From: Aulostomus chinensis
Lineage: Eukaryota > Chordata > Actinopteri > Syngnathiformes > Aulostomidae
Assembly: GCA_037954235.1 (NCBI GenBank)
Contig: JBBMOA010000018.1
Span: forward strand, 295,001-359,000
Length of the DNA: 64,000 nucleotides
Direction of reading: 5' to 3'
The position numbers were made by a program, and so were the translations under genes. Shown here one piece after another: positions 22,802 through 35,400 of the stretch. Each line of letters starts with the position of its first letter. Position 1 is the stretch's first letter. The notes beneath the pieces were generated by a model. That model searched no databases. It was not told the origin of the DNA and saw nothing but the letters and a program-made list of their open reading frames with translations.

Positions 22802-25028
22802 ATGGCAGGGAAGGACTACAATCATCTCTTCAAGCTGCTCATCATCGGCGACTCCAGTCAGTGAAATCCCTTCATCTCACATCCAAACATGTTTATGGAC
22901 ATCAGAAATAATCAAATCACCATGAAACTCTTGAATCGTGGCCCCAAACCATCGATCACTGTGATTGAGTTGGTTTGTTGGCTGGTGACGAACTTCAGGA
23001 AACCATGAAGACAAAACTGAATCCTGACATCATTACGTCCCAAATCATGTGGTCTGAGAAAGTTGAGACCCAGGCTAGTTAGCTTAGCACGATGACTTGT
23101 AGTGGGTGGGAAGTGTTAGCATCAGCTAGCTCAGGTCCAGGCTAGTTAGCTTATCCCAATGGCTGGTAGTGGGTGGGAAGTGTTAGCATCAGCTAGCTCA
23201 GGTCCAGGATGCTGGTGTGTCCAGCAGGAATCCTCCTCCTCATCATCAGTAGCAGCAGTCGCTCTTCTAGTCCTCAACAAACCTTTGGTTCTGTTGACCC
23301 AAGTTCCAGTGGAGCTTTGGAGGTGCTGCGTCAAATCACTGCGCCCAGTCAGGAAAGTAGTTCCTGCTACGTGTCTGATTCTACCACTACAACGTCTCCT
23401 CATGTTAAACTGGTATTCATCACCAAGGTTACACACAACCCTCCTGATATTAATGCAGGCAGAGACGCATCTACGCTAACACTTCCCACCCACTTCCAGT
23501 CATTGTGCTAAGCTAACTAGCTCAGCTTCTGACAGAAGCATCTCTAGGGTATCTGGGACGATGGCAAATGGATTGAAGCCTGTGGTTACCCGGGTTCTGG
23601 TTCCTGTGGTTTTATCTAAATAACTTAGGGCTGTGATCCACAGCTGAATTCTAGGCTGTTTCGTCTGTCTCCTGCCTAAGTGGGTCCTCACGTATGATGT
23701 CTTAATCTAGTTCTCGTCTCTGGTCTCTCAGATGTGGGGAAAAGCAGCCTCCTGCTTCGCTTCGCAGACAATTCCTTCTCAGGTGAGTTACCATGGCGAC
23801 ACATTACACATCATGTCCTGCAGGTGGAGATATGAGACGGACAACAGTCGTCTCAGGCGATCCGCTCAAACGACTGATGTGACTGAAAAGCCTCAGGAAT
23901 CGGAGTTGTTGGTCCACAGTGGGACAGAAGACCTGATCAGACTTTCAGTGATTAATCGGAGAACTTTTGATGATTTCTGATCATTTTTACTCAAAAATGT
24001 TCTGACAATAAAACCAAGTTTAGTGATGTTTTCTCTCAAAAACATCCCGATCGTCCATGAACCCACTTTGGGTTTCTTCATCGTTCGCTCGTCTTCAGTT
24101 TTCAAAAACAAGTTTGAACTGTTAAACTGCTCAGTTTGTCGCTCACTGCCATGTTGAAAACAGCCAAGCTCCACCCACCTCGCCACACTGTCAGTCAGTC
24201 TACCAATGTGACATCACAACGTTAGCTTACTTTAGCACGAGCCAGTAGTGCCTGTGTCTCTCCTGTCCCCAGGCAGCTACATCACCACCATCGGGGTTGA
24301 CTTCAAGATCCGAACCGTGGACATCGACGGGGAGCGGGTCAAGCTGCAGATCTGGGACACGGCGGGTCAAGAGCGTTTCAGAACCATCACATCAACGTAA
24401 GCCGGAAGGGTGGAGCCTCACTCACCTGATCACCATTTCCCTTTCTAATCCGTCATGTTCCCTCGGTCTCAACAGCTACTACAGGAACACGCATGGCGTC
24501 ATCATCGTTTACGACGTGACCAATCCCGAGTCGTTCGTCAACGTGAAGCGGTGGCTGAATGAAATCTCCCAGAACTGCGACAGCGTCTGTAAAATCCTCG
24601 GTGAGTCAGAGCCACTCAGCTGCCAGCCACCGCCCGACCATGTGACCAGGGCCGCATGTAAACTCATGTCTCCTCGTGTCTCAGTGGGCAACAAGAACGA
24701 CGACCCGGCCCGGAAGCAGGTTGATACCCAGGATGCCTTGCGTTTTGGGGAGTCAGTGGGAGTTCGTGTATTTGAGACCAGCGCCAAAGAGAACATCAAC
24801 GTGGAAGAGGTAATCAGGGTTCTGCCTCTCTTGTTTCTCCTCTGGACTCCTTCATCCAGCTGTCATATTTCCGTCCAGATGTTCATGGCGTTCACCCACA
24901 TGGTTCTCCGGGCCAAAAAGCAAAGCCAGAACCGAGCGGAGAGGGAGCGCGAGCGTGAGAAGGACACAGTCAACATCAACGCCCAGAGGGACCGAGATCG
25001 CAGGAAGAGAGGGAAGAAGTGCTGCTGA
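22802..25028 (+). CDS. rab35: RAB35-type small GTPase, complete
   Basis: Endosomal recycling and cytokinesis GTPase. Exons: 22802-22856, 23732-23782, 24273-24396, 24476-24600, 24685-24809, 24879-25028; 630 nt, 209 aa. N-terminus MAGKDYNHLFKLLIIGDS continues into a P-loop GDSNVGKSS, switch I TTIGVDFKIRT, switch II WDTAGQERFRTITSTYYR, NKND, ETSAKEN, and a basic tail ending KKCC for double geranylgeranylation. SFVNVKRWLNEISQNCDSVC and the core match RAB35 better than other Rabs. The hypervariable tail is longer and more arginine/glutamate-rich than human RAB35 (201 aa). Asn replaces the usual Gly after GDS at the exon 1/2 junction. It could be either teleost RAB35 paralogue. Confidence 0.93.
23071..23525 (+). 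mobile_element. Palindromic-end repeat element, copy A (RAB35 intron 1)
   Basis: The left side has two tandem 67-bp terminal units (AGGCTAGTTAGCTTAGCACG and AGGCTAGTTAGCTTATCCCA, each running to GCTCAGGTCC). A unique core of about 290 bp follows, then one inverted unit GCTAACACTTCCCACCCACT ... GCTAAGCTAACTAG. The core is nearly identical, in reverse, to the copy at 45334-46002. No transposase domain is seen. ORFs of about 100 codons run across the core on both strands and look incidental. Confidence 0.75.
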
Positions 25029-26237
25029 GACCCCAGACACGCCATGGCCGCCGCCGCCGCCGCCGAGGGAACCTCAGACGGCTGGAGGTGTCAGTGTGGC
25101 CCTAACCGAGGGGTTCTGGTGTCTCCGCTGGTTTAGCCAGCGGGAGGCAGCTGTCAGTCTCCTGCATTTCTGCTGCTGACATCTTCACTGGTGTTGGCAA
25201 CCTTGGATGCAGCGCCACCATCAGGTCGACTTTGCCCCACAAATTCAAGAAATCTGCAAAACTCAACAGAGAAGCTGCTGCGATGATGTAGTTTTACTTC
25301 CTGGAAGAAAAAAAAATCATCCAACAGCAAAACCCCCCCAAAATAAACAGATGTTTTCATCTTCCATTGAAACGAGAAAAATATTCAGGTCCGATGCTGA
25401 AGTGCATCTTTGTAGATGAAAGAATGAGGCGTTTTTCTACTCCGACTTCTGACGCCAAGTTGGTTTCATCTCTAAAGACCCCAAACTGTCAGAAATAATC
25501 AAGTTGTTGCTCATATCTGCTTCTGATCACACAAGGAACCAGATGAGATCACCCTGGTGACCTTTGACCTCTCCCCTTCTAGCCAGATTGGTATCATTTG
25601 ACACACCTCACAACCTCTTGTGGAAGCCGGACAGGCGAGTGGATTTGAAACATCAGAGCTGATGTTTGTCTCCCAACATTCAACCCTTAAAATGGAAGTC
25701 ATCCCGTTGGTGCCATCGAAGAGCATGAAGATCAGCTTCATGCAGAAAACTGTCCTTTTGACCCTCATTTTCATCTTTCAGGCACAAAGTCAAGCCTGAT
25801 GGTTCACAAAGACTTGAATGTTACTGACTACCAGAGTCATGGAGGAGGAGTTCCATCCATCAGGTTGTACTTGCTGCCTGAGAGACTCAGCTGAGGGTTA
25901 AGTCCTGCATCCACTGACAACATTCTATGAATGAGGCCTGACGCTCTGTGGACTGGTGAAGAGCCAGCAGCCCAAATCCAGTGGACTGGACATGCAGACA
26001 AACTTTAATGTTCTTCTGGGGTTCTTTAACGTGTACTGGTGAACCTCTGCCGTGTGCTGAGGTTCTCTCCATAACACAATTCAAGGATTCTACAACTGAA
26101 AGGGAAATGCATCGCCATGGCGCCTAAATCTCAACTCTGACGCACTAACTTGTGTGATGAGTGTCTGTCGGCCTTACTGTCGTCCAGGTGAAACCTTACA
26201 AGATGTCTTCATGTTTTAATGTCTTTATTCTGTAGCA
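25029..26237 (+). other. rab35: Probable RAB35 3' UTR
   Basis: Non-repetitive sequence after the stop with no recognisable protein; short ORFs on either strand have no homology. It begins with a short GCC repeat (25047-25064). Confidence 0.45.
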
Positions 26238-26243
26238 ATTAAA
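26238..26243 (+). terminator. rab35: Candidate RAB35 polyadenylation signal ATTAAA
   Basis: ATTAAA after TTTATTCTGTAGCA, followed by a T-rich stretch near 26275. It implies a 3' UTR of about 1.2 kb and convergence with ANAPC2. Confidence 0.4.
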
Positions 26244-26471
26244 GAGAGAAATCCCAAGAGAACTTCTGCTGCTGGGTTATTTTATGATCTGCTGGCAGCA
26301 CCAGGCGAGGTCCAGCCAGGTTCTCCTGCACCCACGGGTGGAGGCATCGTAGCAGTGGGAAACTTTTAGCCCTGGAAGGTTCCTGCCACTAGGAATGTGT
26401 TCCAAGTGTCTCCAGCCGTTCAGTCTGGACCAGGTCACCTGATCACAAAAATTCAACTTTTTTCATCTTCA

Positions 26472-26477
26472 TTTATT
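26472..26477 (-). terminator. anapc2: Candidate ANAPC2 polyadenylation signal
   Basis: AATAAA on the minus strand about 350 bp after the ANAPC2 stop. RAB35's candidate signal lies 230 bp further left, so the 3' ends may overlap. Confidence 0.35.
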
Positions 26478-26511
26478 ATTAGTCAAACAATCACAAATCC
26501 TCTTTGGACTG

Positions 26512-26565
26512 GGTGATGCTAACACGTGCCACCCACTACCATTCATTGTGCTAAGCTAACTAGCA
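26512..26565. repeat. Solo copy of the palindromic element's terminal unit
   Basis: TGATGCTAACACGTGCCACC ... TTGTGCTAAGCTAACTAGC matches the 3' terminal unit of the elements at 23071-23525 and 45334-46002, with a few changes and no core. It sits between the RAB35 and ANAPC2 3' ends. Confidence 0.65.
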
Positions 26566-26824
26566 TGTCTCCTGTCTGGTTCTGGGCACTATAAATGTTG
26601 CCTGCTCCTTCAGATTTATCTGGGGGAAAAGAACTGGTCTGACTTGTTCAGGTTTCTCCCAAAAAACGTCAGCAACGATGAATGCAGAACAAAAAGTACG
26701 GTTTCTTTCTGGATTAAAAAGCTTCATGGTCGTAAACGTTTCCCATCAAAACAGTGTAGACTTCCATTTTTGTCGAAAGGTGGAGCTTCCTGTCTCCCAC
26801 AGCACATGAATGCACCGTCAAGCA

Positions 26825-29800
26825 TCAGTTGGCCTTCGGGAGTCTGTAGACACCTGCAGAGACCATCAGCTGATGCTCCCGCACCTTCCTCTGCAGGAAG
26901 GCCTCCAGCTCGTTGACGTCCATTTCCGTGACAACAGGTCCCGTCGCCACAAACATCCGCAGCATGGAGTGGATGCGGTCCAGCGTCATGCTGTCTAGGT
27001 TGGTGAGCATCGCCTGGATGTAGGCCCAGAAGAGCTGCAACACACGCCGTCACTGTCAACACCTCCTCATGGGTCAGTGGCACTGACTTGTTGCACAACG
27101 TTCTTGTGTATGTTCACCTGGTGTGCCTGCACCCTAAAGAGGCGTGTTTTCTGCATGTGCTGTCGTACCTGCAGCTTCTCCTCCCTCTGCTCAGACTGCG
27201 TGGTGGTGTTGGAGTCTCTCTCTTCGTCGCTGTCGATCAGCATCACGCCTCTCTCTATCTTCTCCTTCGATGAACCCGTCTCCATCACGTAGTAGCGGCC
27301 GCCGGCCTCCTCCCTCAGCACGCCGTGCTGCTGCCACAGAGCCAGCTTCCTGTGCAGCAGCTCTTTTGGAGCGCCAAGCTTCCCGCTCAGTTCCTCCAGC
27401 GTCCAGGAACCTGGTGGATGACAAACAGGTGACAGGAGTTCTTATCGATGTTCTGCTGTTAGGAAGACAACATGGCGTCGGTTCAGTATGAAGCTGCATA
27501 CTTTTATCCTGGAAGTGCAGAATAATGGCGGCGTGGATTGGGGAGACGGTGAGGTTGGTGAGGGTGCGGTCCTCCAGCTCCACATCCAGTGTGACGGAGC
27601 CCAGATGAGGCTTCCAGCTCAGCGTCCTCATGGCCTGAAACACACACGATGAACCCCGTCATGTCTGCTCATGTGATGGCACCCTTCCGGAAAAGGTCAG
27701 TTGACGCCCGGTGTGGCGCCACAGCTGAACTTCACCTTGAGTTTCTCGTAGCGGTGCGTGTAGGCCTGCATGGCCTGGCAGACGAGTGGCGGGAGCTCCA
27801 GCTTCTCCTCTTTCAACGGTGGCCAGAACTCAGAGGACAGGATGATGGCGGACAGCGACAGAGGCGACTGCTCCTCCTCGCTCAGCCTGGCTTCCTCCTC
27901 ACTGATGTTACTGTTGATGCGCCGAGAGTCCGCCATGTCCTGGACAGAAGACACAAACAGCACCGGAGTCTTAATCGAGACATGACGTTACCATGACAAC
28001 CAAAAAAGCAAAGCTGCAAATCCTTGGGACGGCACACACCTTCAGCATGACCTCACAGTAATGCATGTGTGACTCGCCGAAGCGGAGCTTCAGCAGCTCC
28101 ACGTTGCGAATTTCCCTGAAACACAAGGATGATGACATCATCAAGCTGACGGACAGAACACCAACACCACGGAGAAGATGCGCGTGTGTTGGTGTCGTAC
28201 CTGGCCGTGTTGTAGTTGAGCTGGTGCAGCAGTCGGTCCGCCAGCACAGCTCTGTACTCGTCGATGAAGATGTCTTTACTGCCGTAGATACTGACCAGCA
28301 GGCTGATGATGTCAGAGGAGCGCCGCTTGGAGCCCGTTTTATCTGCCAGACATGAACCAGTGTGCTCGAACAGAAGTAACAGGAACTGTACTGACAGTGG
28401 ACGATAAATAGAGGCAGAGAAATGATCACGTGATGCCTTTACTGACCAGGGACAGCGTCCGTGGGGTCGGGAGACCAGTCCTCAGGGTCGTTGCCCTCCT
28501 CGTCGCTGTCCTGCATCTCCAGGGTCACCGGGTCACCTTTGGACAACTCAGTCGCCAAGTCAGAGCAGCCCTCGGCATCGCCTGTCAGACCTGCCACTAT
28601 CTGCCGCACCGTGTCCTCGCGAGTCCTGAAACACACCTGTACTGAGAGGCTGCAGGGGTGTGTCTGAGTTTGATTGACAGCAGCTAGAGGGGTGTGTCTT
28701 CTATACTATTTAGTCATATTACTGTAATAATATTACAAATTACTCTTAAAGTACTACGTTATAATCTCATCAGCTGTACCGGAGGTACTTGCGGATGGGC
28801 TGGCAGGCGACCTGCAGGACGACCATGGAGGGGTCCAGCTCTCGGAGCGCCTTGATGGCCGAGATGTAAACGGTGAGGATGTCGGAGGTGTGAACACCTG
28901 AGAGGGACGACGCACAACAAACAGGTAAACAGCCCACATCCTGCTGCTTCATCTCCACACCTGAGCAGCCCAATGAGTGAGCTGGGATTATGTCACATGA
29001 CTCAATAAACTAAACCAGGGGTAGTGCCCACGACCCCCCGCTGACCCGTTAAAGTCTCACCTACAAACACCCTCAACTAGACCCTCTCAGTGCTGAAGAC
29101 TACACGACCCAACTGGAAAGACAGAACCAAAGTATCCAGAACTCACTGGTGCATTTACAGTTGCCGATGTCATCAGATCCGGTTCTGGATCAATCCCCAA
29201 ATCTACTTGATTGTTCCTCAACACAGCTTCTGCAATTCTAAAAAATGTGATTCAAAGGCATCTAAATGTCCTGGTCACATGACCTCGGGAGAGGTCCAGA
29301 GGGTAGCGGGACCCAGTAGTCAAGGAGGAAATGGGGACGGTTCTGACCCGGGTGCAGCAGGCGGCTCTCAAAGGCAGACTTGAGTGATGTGAGGAGCTGC
29401 TGTCGCTGGTTGGTTCTCTCCAAACAAAACTTCAGATCTTCGATCGCAGCTTTCGATTCTGGGAAATCTGAGACATCGGACACGAGGATGTCAGCAGGAG
29501 CAACGACAGCAGCAGCGAGCGTCCTGCAGGGTGGAAGACCCGCTGACCCCGCCCACTGCTGCTTCGCTGAACACCGTGCCACAATCAGACATGTTACCAT
29601 GACTACTTCTCTGACCGGAACTAGCATTAGCATGAGCATAAGGGTGGAAAGTTTCTGGTTCTTGTAATATTTCTGGTGAGAGCGAGGGCTTCCGGGGGAT
29701 TAGGGGACACTGCAGTCCAGTGTGCTGCGTCCACCTTGCAGCTACTGCAGACTTTGAGTCACATGACTGTCGATGTTTGACATGACTACGTTCTTCTCGT

Positions 29801-31333
29801 AGGACGTTTACTGAGCCAAGATGACGGTGCTGCTGCACTTGGTCTCTCACCTCGGATGATGCTGAAGAGCTCCTCGATCCTCATGTTGACGTAGATCCTG
29901 CAGAAGAACTGGTGCATGTGGAGCCGCCACTGCTTAAGGACGGGGCTGGCAGGCTGAGCAGCCTGGGCACTGGAAACATTGGGAGGACTGGGAACACGTC
30001 CAGGATCTTCGCCGGCCCCCTCGCTGACGAACACCTTGCTGAGCCAGCCCAGGACCAGTTCCAGCCACTGCCAACATGGAACAAACGAGTCAAACATGGC
30101 GGAGGAGACCAACGGGGTTGCGGTGGACGGATACCTTTTACCTCCTGGAACTCCAGCAGGAAGGAGCGCTCGTACTCGCCGCGGCAGTGCTGCTCCATCC
30201 GCTGCTCGATGAGACGGTGCAGGATGGAGGTGACGGCCTCCGAGCTGACCCACTGCAGCAGCTGCAGCTTGGACCTGCAGGCACACAGCAGACGTCCGCC
30301 GCCGCCGAGAGATGCAGACGGACGGCACCGTCACCTCTCCAGCAGCTCCGGAGAGGAAAATGTTCAGAAGAATAAAGATGAGAACCGACTCACAGTATGT
30401 GGCTGAGCTCCTGCAGCTGTTGGAGGGCCTCCTGACACCAGCACCTCTGCACTGGGACCGCACAGCCAGGACAAATGCCCCCCCCATGGCCGTCAGGGAC
30501 CTCGCCGCCGTCCTCGCCCTCACCCTCCTGGTTGATATAGACAGAGAAGGTCCTGCTGTAAAACTCCAGTACCTGCTCCTGAAGGACTGGCGAGGGAGAG
30601 AAGAGGAGGAGGGCCCTGATGATGGTGTAGGCCCGTTCCTGGAGGCCCCTGAGTCCTGGGCCACAGAGACCCCCATAACCCGCATCCTGCCAGGTGCCGA
30701 GTCTCTCCAAGCCAACTAGGAGGAGCAACAACTGACATTTGATCGCTGCTCTCACACAGAACCACAGAAGCTAGAATTCGCTCACTGGATTTACCAACTT
30801 GCCTAAGAAGGGTTCTAGGCGGTCCAGCAGAGTCTGGAAGGTAGTGAGGAGAACCCAGGCGCGGTCTTTCTCCTCCAGCTCATTTTCGGGCTGTTTGAGT
30901 CCAGACCAGAACTCAGGGACCACAGAGGAGGACAGGCGCATCTGCAGGACCTCCAGCAGCCAGCCGGCCAGCAGCTGACCCAGACCCTGACCACACAGCA
31001 GGCCCAGCGAGTCCGAGAGCTGCCGCTCTGCCAGCGAGCATCCAGGAGACATCTGGGAGTAGAACACCAACAAGACAATGTGAACCTGACCTATGACCCC
31101 TGGGGCCTAGTGGCTTGGGTGATGGATGGAGCTCCTCCGGTCTACCCCCCTGGGTGGACGAAAACTGGTCCCGGTTTGGGACCAGCAGGGGAGCCTGATG
31201 ACCGGCGGAGGTGCGGAAGTGAGGCTCATGGCTCACTCACCAGGGCCGCGGTGACGCTGTCCCAGGAGGCCGCGACTCCGGGTCGAGCTCCGGATCCAGA
31301 AACTCCCCCCGATTCCACCACACTTTCCTCCAT
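26825..31333 (-). CDS. anapc2: ANAPC2, anaphase-promoting complex subunit 2, complete
   Basis: Cullin-like scaffold of the APC/C ubiquitin ligase that binds the RING subunit APC11. Exons in coding order (plus coordinates): 31241-31333, 30795-31052, 30394-30731, 30142-30274, 29851-30067, 29348-29467, 28780-28897, 28447-28625, 28201-28342, 28040-28115, 27736-27939, 27502-27634, 27169-27410, 26825-27034. All phases fit; 820 aa versus about 822 in human. Diagnostic stretches are CRGEYERSFLLEF, MRIEELFSIIR, SKAAIEDLKFCLERTNQRQQ, TREDTVRQIVAGLTGD, DPEDWSPDP, ADRLLHQLNYN, EIRNVELLKLRFGE, AIILSSEFWPP and the C-terminal winged-helix end QLMVSAGVYRLPKAN. The acidic DSDEERDS segment precedes the last exon. 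It is head-to-head with RNF25. Confidence 0.96.
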
Positions 31334-31977
31334 CAGAGATGCCAGTACCGCCGCAAACGACTAAGCGGACCCCCGAATGACGTCACTACTTGGTTTACAA
31401 GCGTGTGGCCGAGAGGACGAATCACGTGACTGGGCCTTCAAGGTGTGAATTTGAGTTTTCGTTACTCAGTCGGCAGCCCGCCACGGTCAGTTGCTGCTCC
31501 GTCTTCTTCGTCTGTTTCCGGTGCTGGCCTGAAGCTTAGAGGGCTCCGTGCTGCCCCCGCCGGTCACGGCAGGTACACGTTGCTAGTTTTTTCACGTTGC
31601 GAGAAAGTCATGTGATTCCAACACTTCCTTGGCTCTCGGCGAACGACCACAGCGTCAGCGATCCTAAATTGACCAACATCCAAATTCAGCAGTCACTGGT
31701 CAAAGAAACGTGTCCATGTTTACCAAACCGAGACCACCACCAGATCAGTTCTCTCCCAGAGGCTGGAAGCTGGACATCCAAACTCTGCCTTCCTTGACAG
31801 TTGCTCGCACGTGCGTCCCTCTGCTGAGCTCCTGAGGCGTGGCTTCAGGGTGGAGTCAGCAGCTCTGGGTCAAACCACGACACGCTCTGTGGAGGAGGAG
31901 GAGATGGTAGGGGGCGGTATCTCCAGTGAGCTGCTAAAAATTTGACCACAGAAGAAGAAGCGACAGCAGCTGGGAAC
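31334..31977. promoter_or_regulatory. Bidirectional promoter between ANAPC2 and RNF25
   Basis: 644 bp separates the two start codons. It holds a perfect CRE TGACGTCA (31379-31386) and an E-box inside TCACGTGA (31422-31429), both close to the ANAPC2 start. No TATA box is placed convincingly. A shared promoter is inferred from geometry. Confidence 0.6.
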
Positions 31978-32386
31978 ATGGCAGCGGAGAGCGAGTGAGT
32001 CTCCCCGGTTGTCACGTCAGATTTTCACCACTTTCCGTCTGTTTGGACCGCAACTGGTCCGATTCATGTCGCTCCCGGCGCTGCCTGCTACATCGGAGCA
32101 GTGTCATGACGCTAATCAGCGACACACCGGTTGAGCTAACACGAGCTAACGCTAACTTAGCTTCGCTGGGCTACTAGTTCGAAACTGATGTGATTGACGG
32201 GGGTCGATTTTCAGGGTCTTCATAGTGACTGAGCGTCCGAGTTTGTCTGCAACGAATAAGTCCGAATCCGTTTTTGGAACGCGACCCTGACCCGGTTTTA
32301 CATGTTTGAAACGTCACATGAGCAAGAAAACATTTGAGTTCCCAGACGTCTGGTTAGAGTTCTGCTGTGCTGGTGCCTCAGATGTT

Positions 32387-32439
<53 letters not shown>

Positions 32440-35400
32440 CTCAGTGTGCTGTCTGAGATCGAGGTACTTCAGTCCATCTACCTGGACGAGCTGCTGGTCA
32501 CCAGGACGGAAGCTGGGTGAGTAGGAGGTCGATCAGCTGGAGTGCCGGGTCTCCCTCAGCACCGTCGGCGATGAATGAACGATCCGTGTTGAGTTCTGCT
32601 GGAGCTCGGAGAGGTCCTCCGAGCGCGTGCGTGTGTGTGAGTGTGTTAGTGTGTGTATGTATGTTAGTGTGTGTGTGTGTGTGAGTGTGTTTGTGTTAGT
32701 GTGTATTAGTGTGAGTGTGTGTGTTTGTTAGTGTGTGTGTATTAGTGTGTGTGTGTGTTAGTGTGTGTGTGTGTTAGTGTGTGTGTGTGTTAGTGTGTGT
32801 GTGTTTGTTAGTGTGAGTGTGTGTTAGTGTGTGTGTGTGAGTGTGTGTATTAGTGTGAGTGTGTGTGTTAGTGTGTGTGTTTTAGTGTGTGTGTTTATTA
32901 GTGTGTGTGTGTGTGTGTGTGTTTGTTAGTGTGTGTATATTAGTATGTGTATATTAGTATGTGTGTGTTTGTTAGTGTGTGTATATTAGTATGTGTGTGT
33001 GTGTGTGTGTGTGTGCTCCCCCACAGGAACTCCCCTCTCACTCCTCCTCCTCTCCTCCCTCATTAAACATTCCTCAATCAACAATTATTCCTTCTACCAG
33101 TCTCATGGCAGGACTCGTGGTGTCTCCTACATCTCCACGAAGGCCAGTTACACCTCCACTAAATTATAGGTGATGTCACAACCTGCCCAGGTGTTTTCTG
33201 GGTTGCGTGATTGTATCTTCATCTCTTTGTCAGTGCATCATCTTCGTGTCTTCCAGGGGCTGGGACGTCAGACTGGTTCTCTATCCGTCCACAGCTGAAG
33301 ATTCCGTGTCCCAGTTCGTCCGACTGACCTTGACGCTGACCCTGGACCAGCAGGTAGGGCTTGGTGCTTGGGTGATTGTTCAATGAACCAGACTCCAGAA
33401 GACATCAGCCGTGGGCTCATCTTTCTGGCCGTAGTTCCAGACTTTTGATGTCAACAGCGGAGAAGACAGGAAGTTAGAGGAACTGTTTCCTGTGAGGAGA
33501 CCTGCTGTCTCCCAAGTAGACATGAAAATGTGAAGACGTGTCATCAGATGAACGAACACATTGTTGGATTCAGGACTTACTGATAATAACAGGAAATGGA
33601 AACATCGTCAGTCTGCGTCTCTTCCTGTTTTGGGTTGTTTTGTCAGGTGTCCTTGGGTTCTATGAAAGTCTATAAATGAAATGTACGATTATTATTGTCT
33701 GATGTTCTGGTTAGTATCCCAGCTCGTCGCCACACATCTCCATCCAGAACCCCCGAGGTCTCTCTGATGACAAACTCTGCAGGTAAGTGAAGGCAACACG
33801 GATGGAATTCTGAGACCGAGCAGGTGATTTTATGTTGACTAGATCCATCCTGTTGTTCCAGTGTCCAGAAATGTCTTCAGTTGGAGGCCCAGTCGTGTCT
33901 CGGCTCGCCAGTCTTGTATCAGCTGATTGAAGTAATTTCAATTCATTCTTATTTATGACCTACGAAATGATAAAACAACCCTCATTGGTCCAGCACCTGT
34001 CATACGAGGCTTGCAGCACAGCGCTTCACTCCAGAGAGAGAGGAACGTTCGAATCATGTCACTGAGGTCATGGCTGAAAGAGCCTGTGAGTCTGAGGGGT
34101 CAAGCACAATGTCAGAATCGGAGAAGTCCTCCACTCAGGTGGACTTTGACCCCTTGACCCTTGCTCAGGTCCTAAATAAAGCAGTCAGAAGCGATGGGTG
34201 GAGCCTCACACCCCTGCCACTTCCAAGTGAATGTGGGTGTGAGTGGGAGGAGTTGATTGCTGTTTCCACCAGGGGGCGCTAGAGAACACACACTTCCTGT
34301 ACATGATGTCGCTGCAGATCATTGTGGTGTTTGTTTGTTCCATCAGTGGTACTTCCTGTAACCACCAGGGGGCGCTATGACTTAAACTCAGCTTGTAGAC
34401 GTCTACAGGACTGTCATCAAAGATCTGAGTCATGTGACTCCAGTACTGCAGCTTCCTGTTCTATGGTCAGACATCAAACATGTAAACAAACAGACGTCTC
34501 TGGACAGTTTAGCTGTTGTTAGCATCAGTCTCGTTAGCTTCAAGCTAAATATTGGTGTCCGGCTCTTCCTGCATCCTGGAGTCACTGAGAAGTGACATCT
34601 TAGTGAGCTGAAGACTCCTCTTAGGGAGTATTTGGAGGACACAATCGACTTCTGGGGTAAAGTAGCACTTAGGGAGTCAGCAGTGTTGCAGTGGCGACTC
34701 CTCCATGTCTCGCATGTCCAACCGTCTCATTTTCTTCTCCAGAAGGCAAAAGAGATCCTGACTGAGAGCAACATTCCTCATGGAAACTGTGTTATCTGCC
34801 TCTACGGCTTCAAGGTGAGTTGCTTGAGTTCCTCCACCTGTATCTGCTGACCTGGGATCAGAACGCTCATGCAGGTTCACATTATTTCAGGAGGGGGAGG
34901 TGTTCACTAAGACCAGCTGCTACCACTACTTCCACTCTCACTGCCTCGGCCGCTACGCCAGCCACTCGGAGAGGGAGCTCCGCCAGAGAGAGAAGGAGCT
35001 GGAAGAGGACAAGACCCGAGGGAGGGTGGAGCTCCACCAGCTGACCGTGGTGTGTCCAGTGTGTCGAGAGCCTCTGACCTATGAAGTTAACCAGCTTCTG
35101 TCCTCACCGCCCCCCCAGCTTCCTGAGGTCAAACCTGCGGCTCAGTTTAACCAAGCTATCGCTGCAGGTTCCACGATCATTGAGTAAAATGAGGTGTTGG
35201 GGCTTCCTTTTCAGCTGGATGAAGCCGCCATCAGCACTGATTTCCAACATAAGTGGCGGAAACTTCAGAAGCTTCTGGAACGACAGCGATCTAAAGGCGG
35301 AATCATCGACCCGGAGGCAGAGTCAAACCGTTTTCTCATCCATATCAATGAGGTTAGATCATTGATCACGTGACTGGAATCACGATCACTAGGTTGGACC

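Noticed and set aside
23146..23511. ORFs of about 100 codons on both strands in the palindromic element, also present in the KAT8 copy
   Set aside because: Conservation between copies reflects near-identical DNA. No known domain, both strands equally open, and composition is Ser/Thr low complexity.
30615..30731. Alternative ANAPC2 acceptor AG at 30716-30717
   Set aside because: It breaks reading phase. The acceptor just upstream in the transcript (exon end 30731) gives the conserved LLVGLERLGTW in frame.
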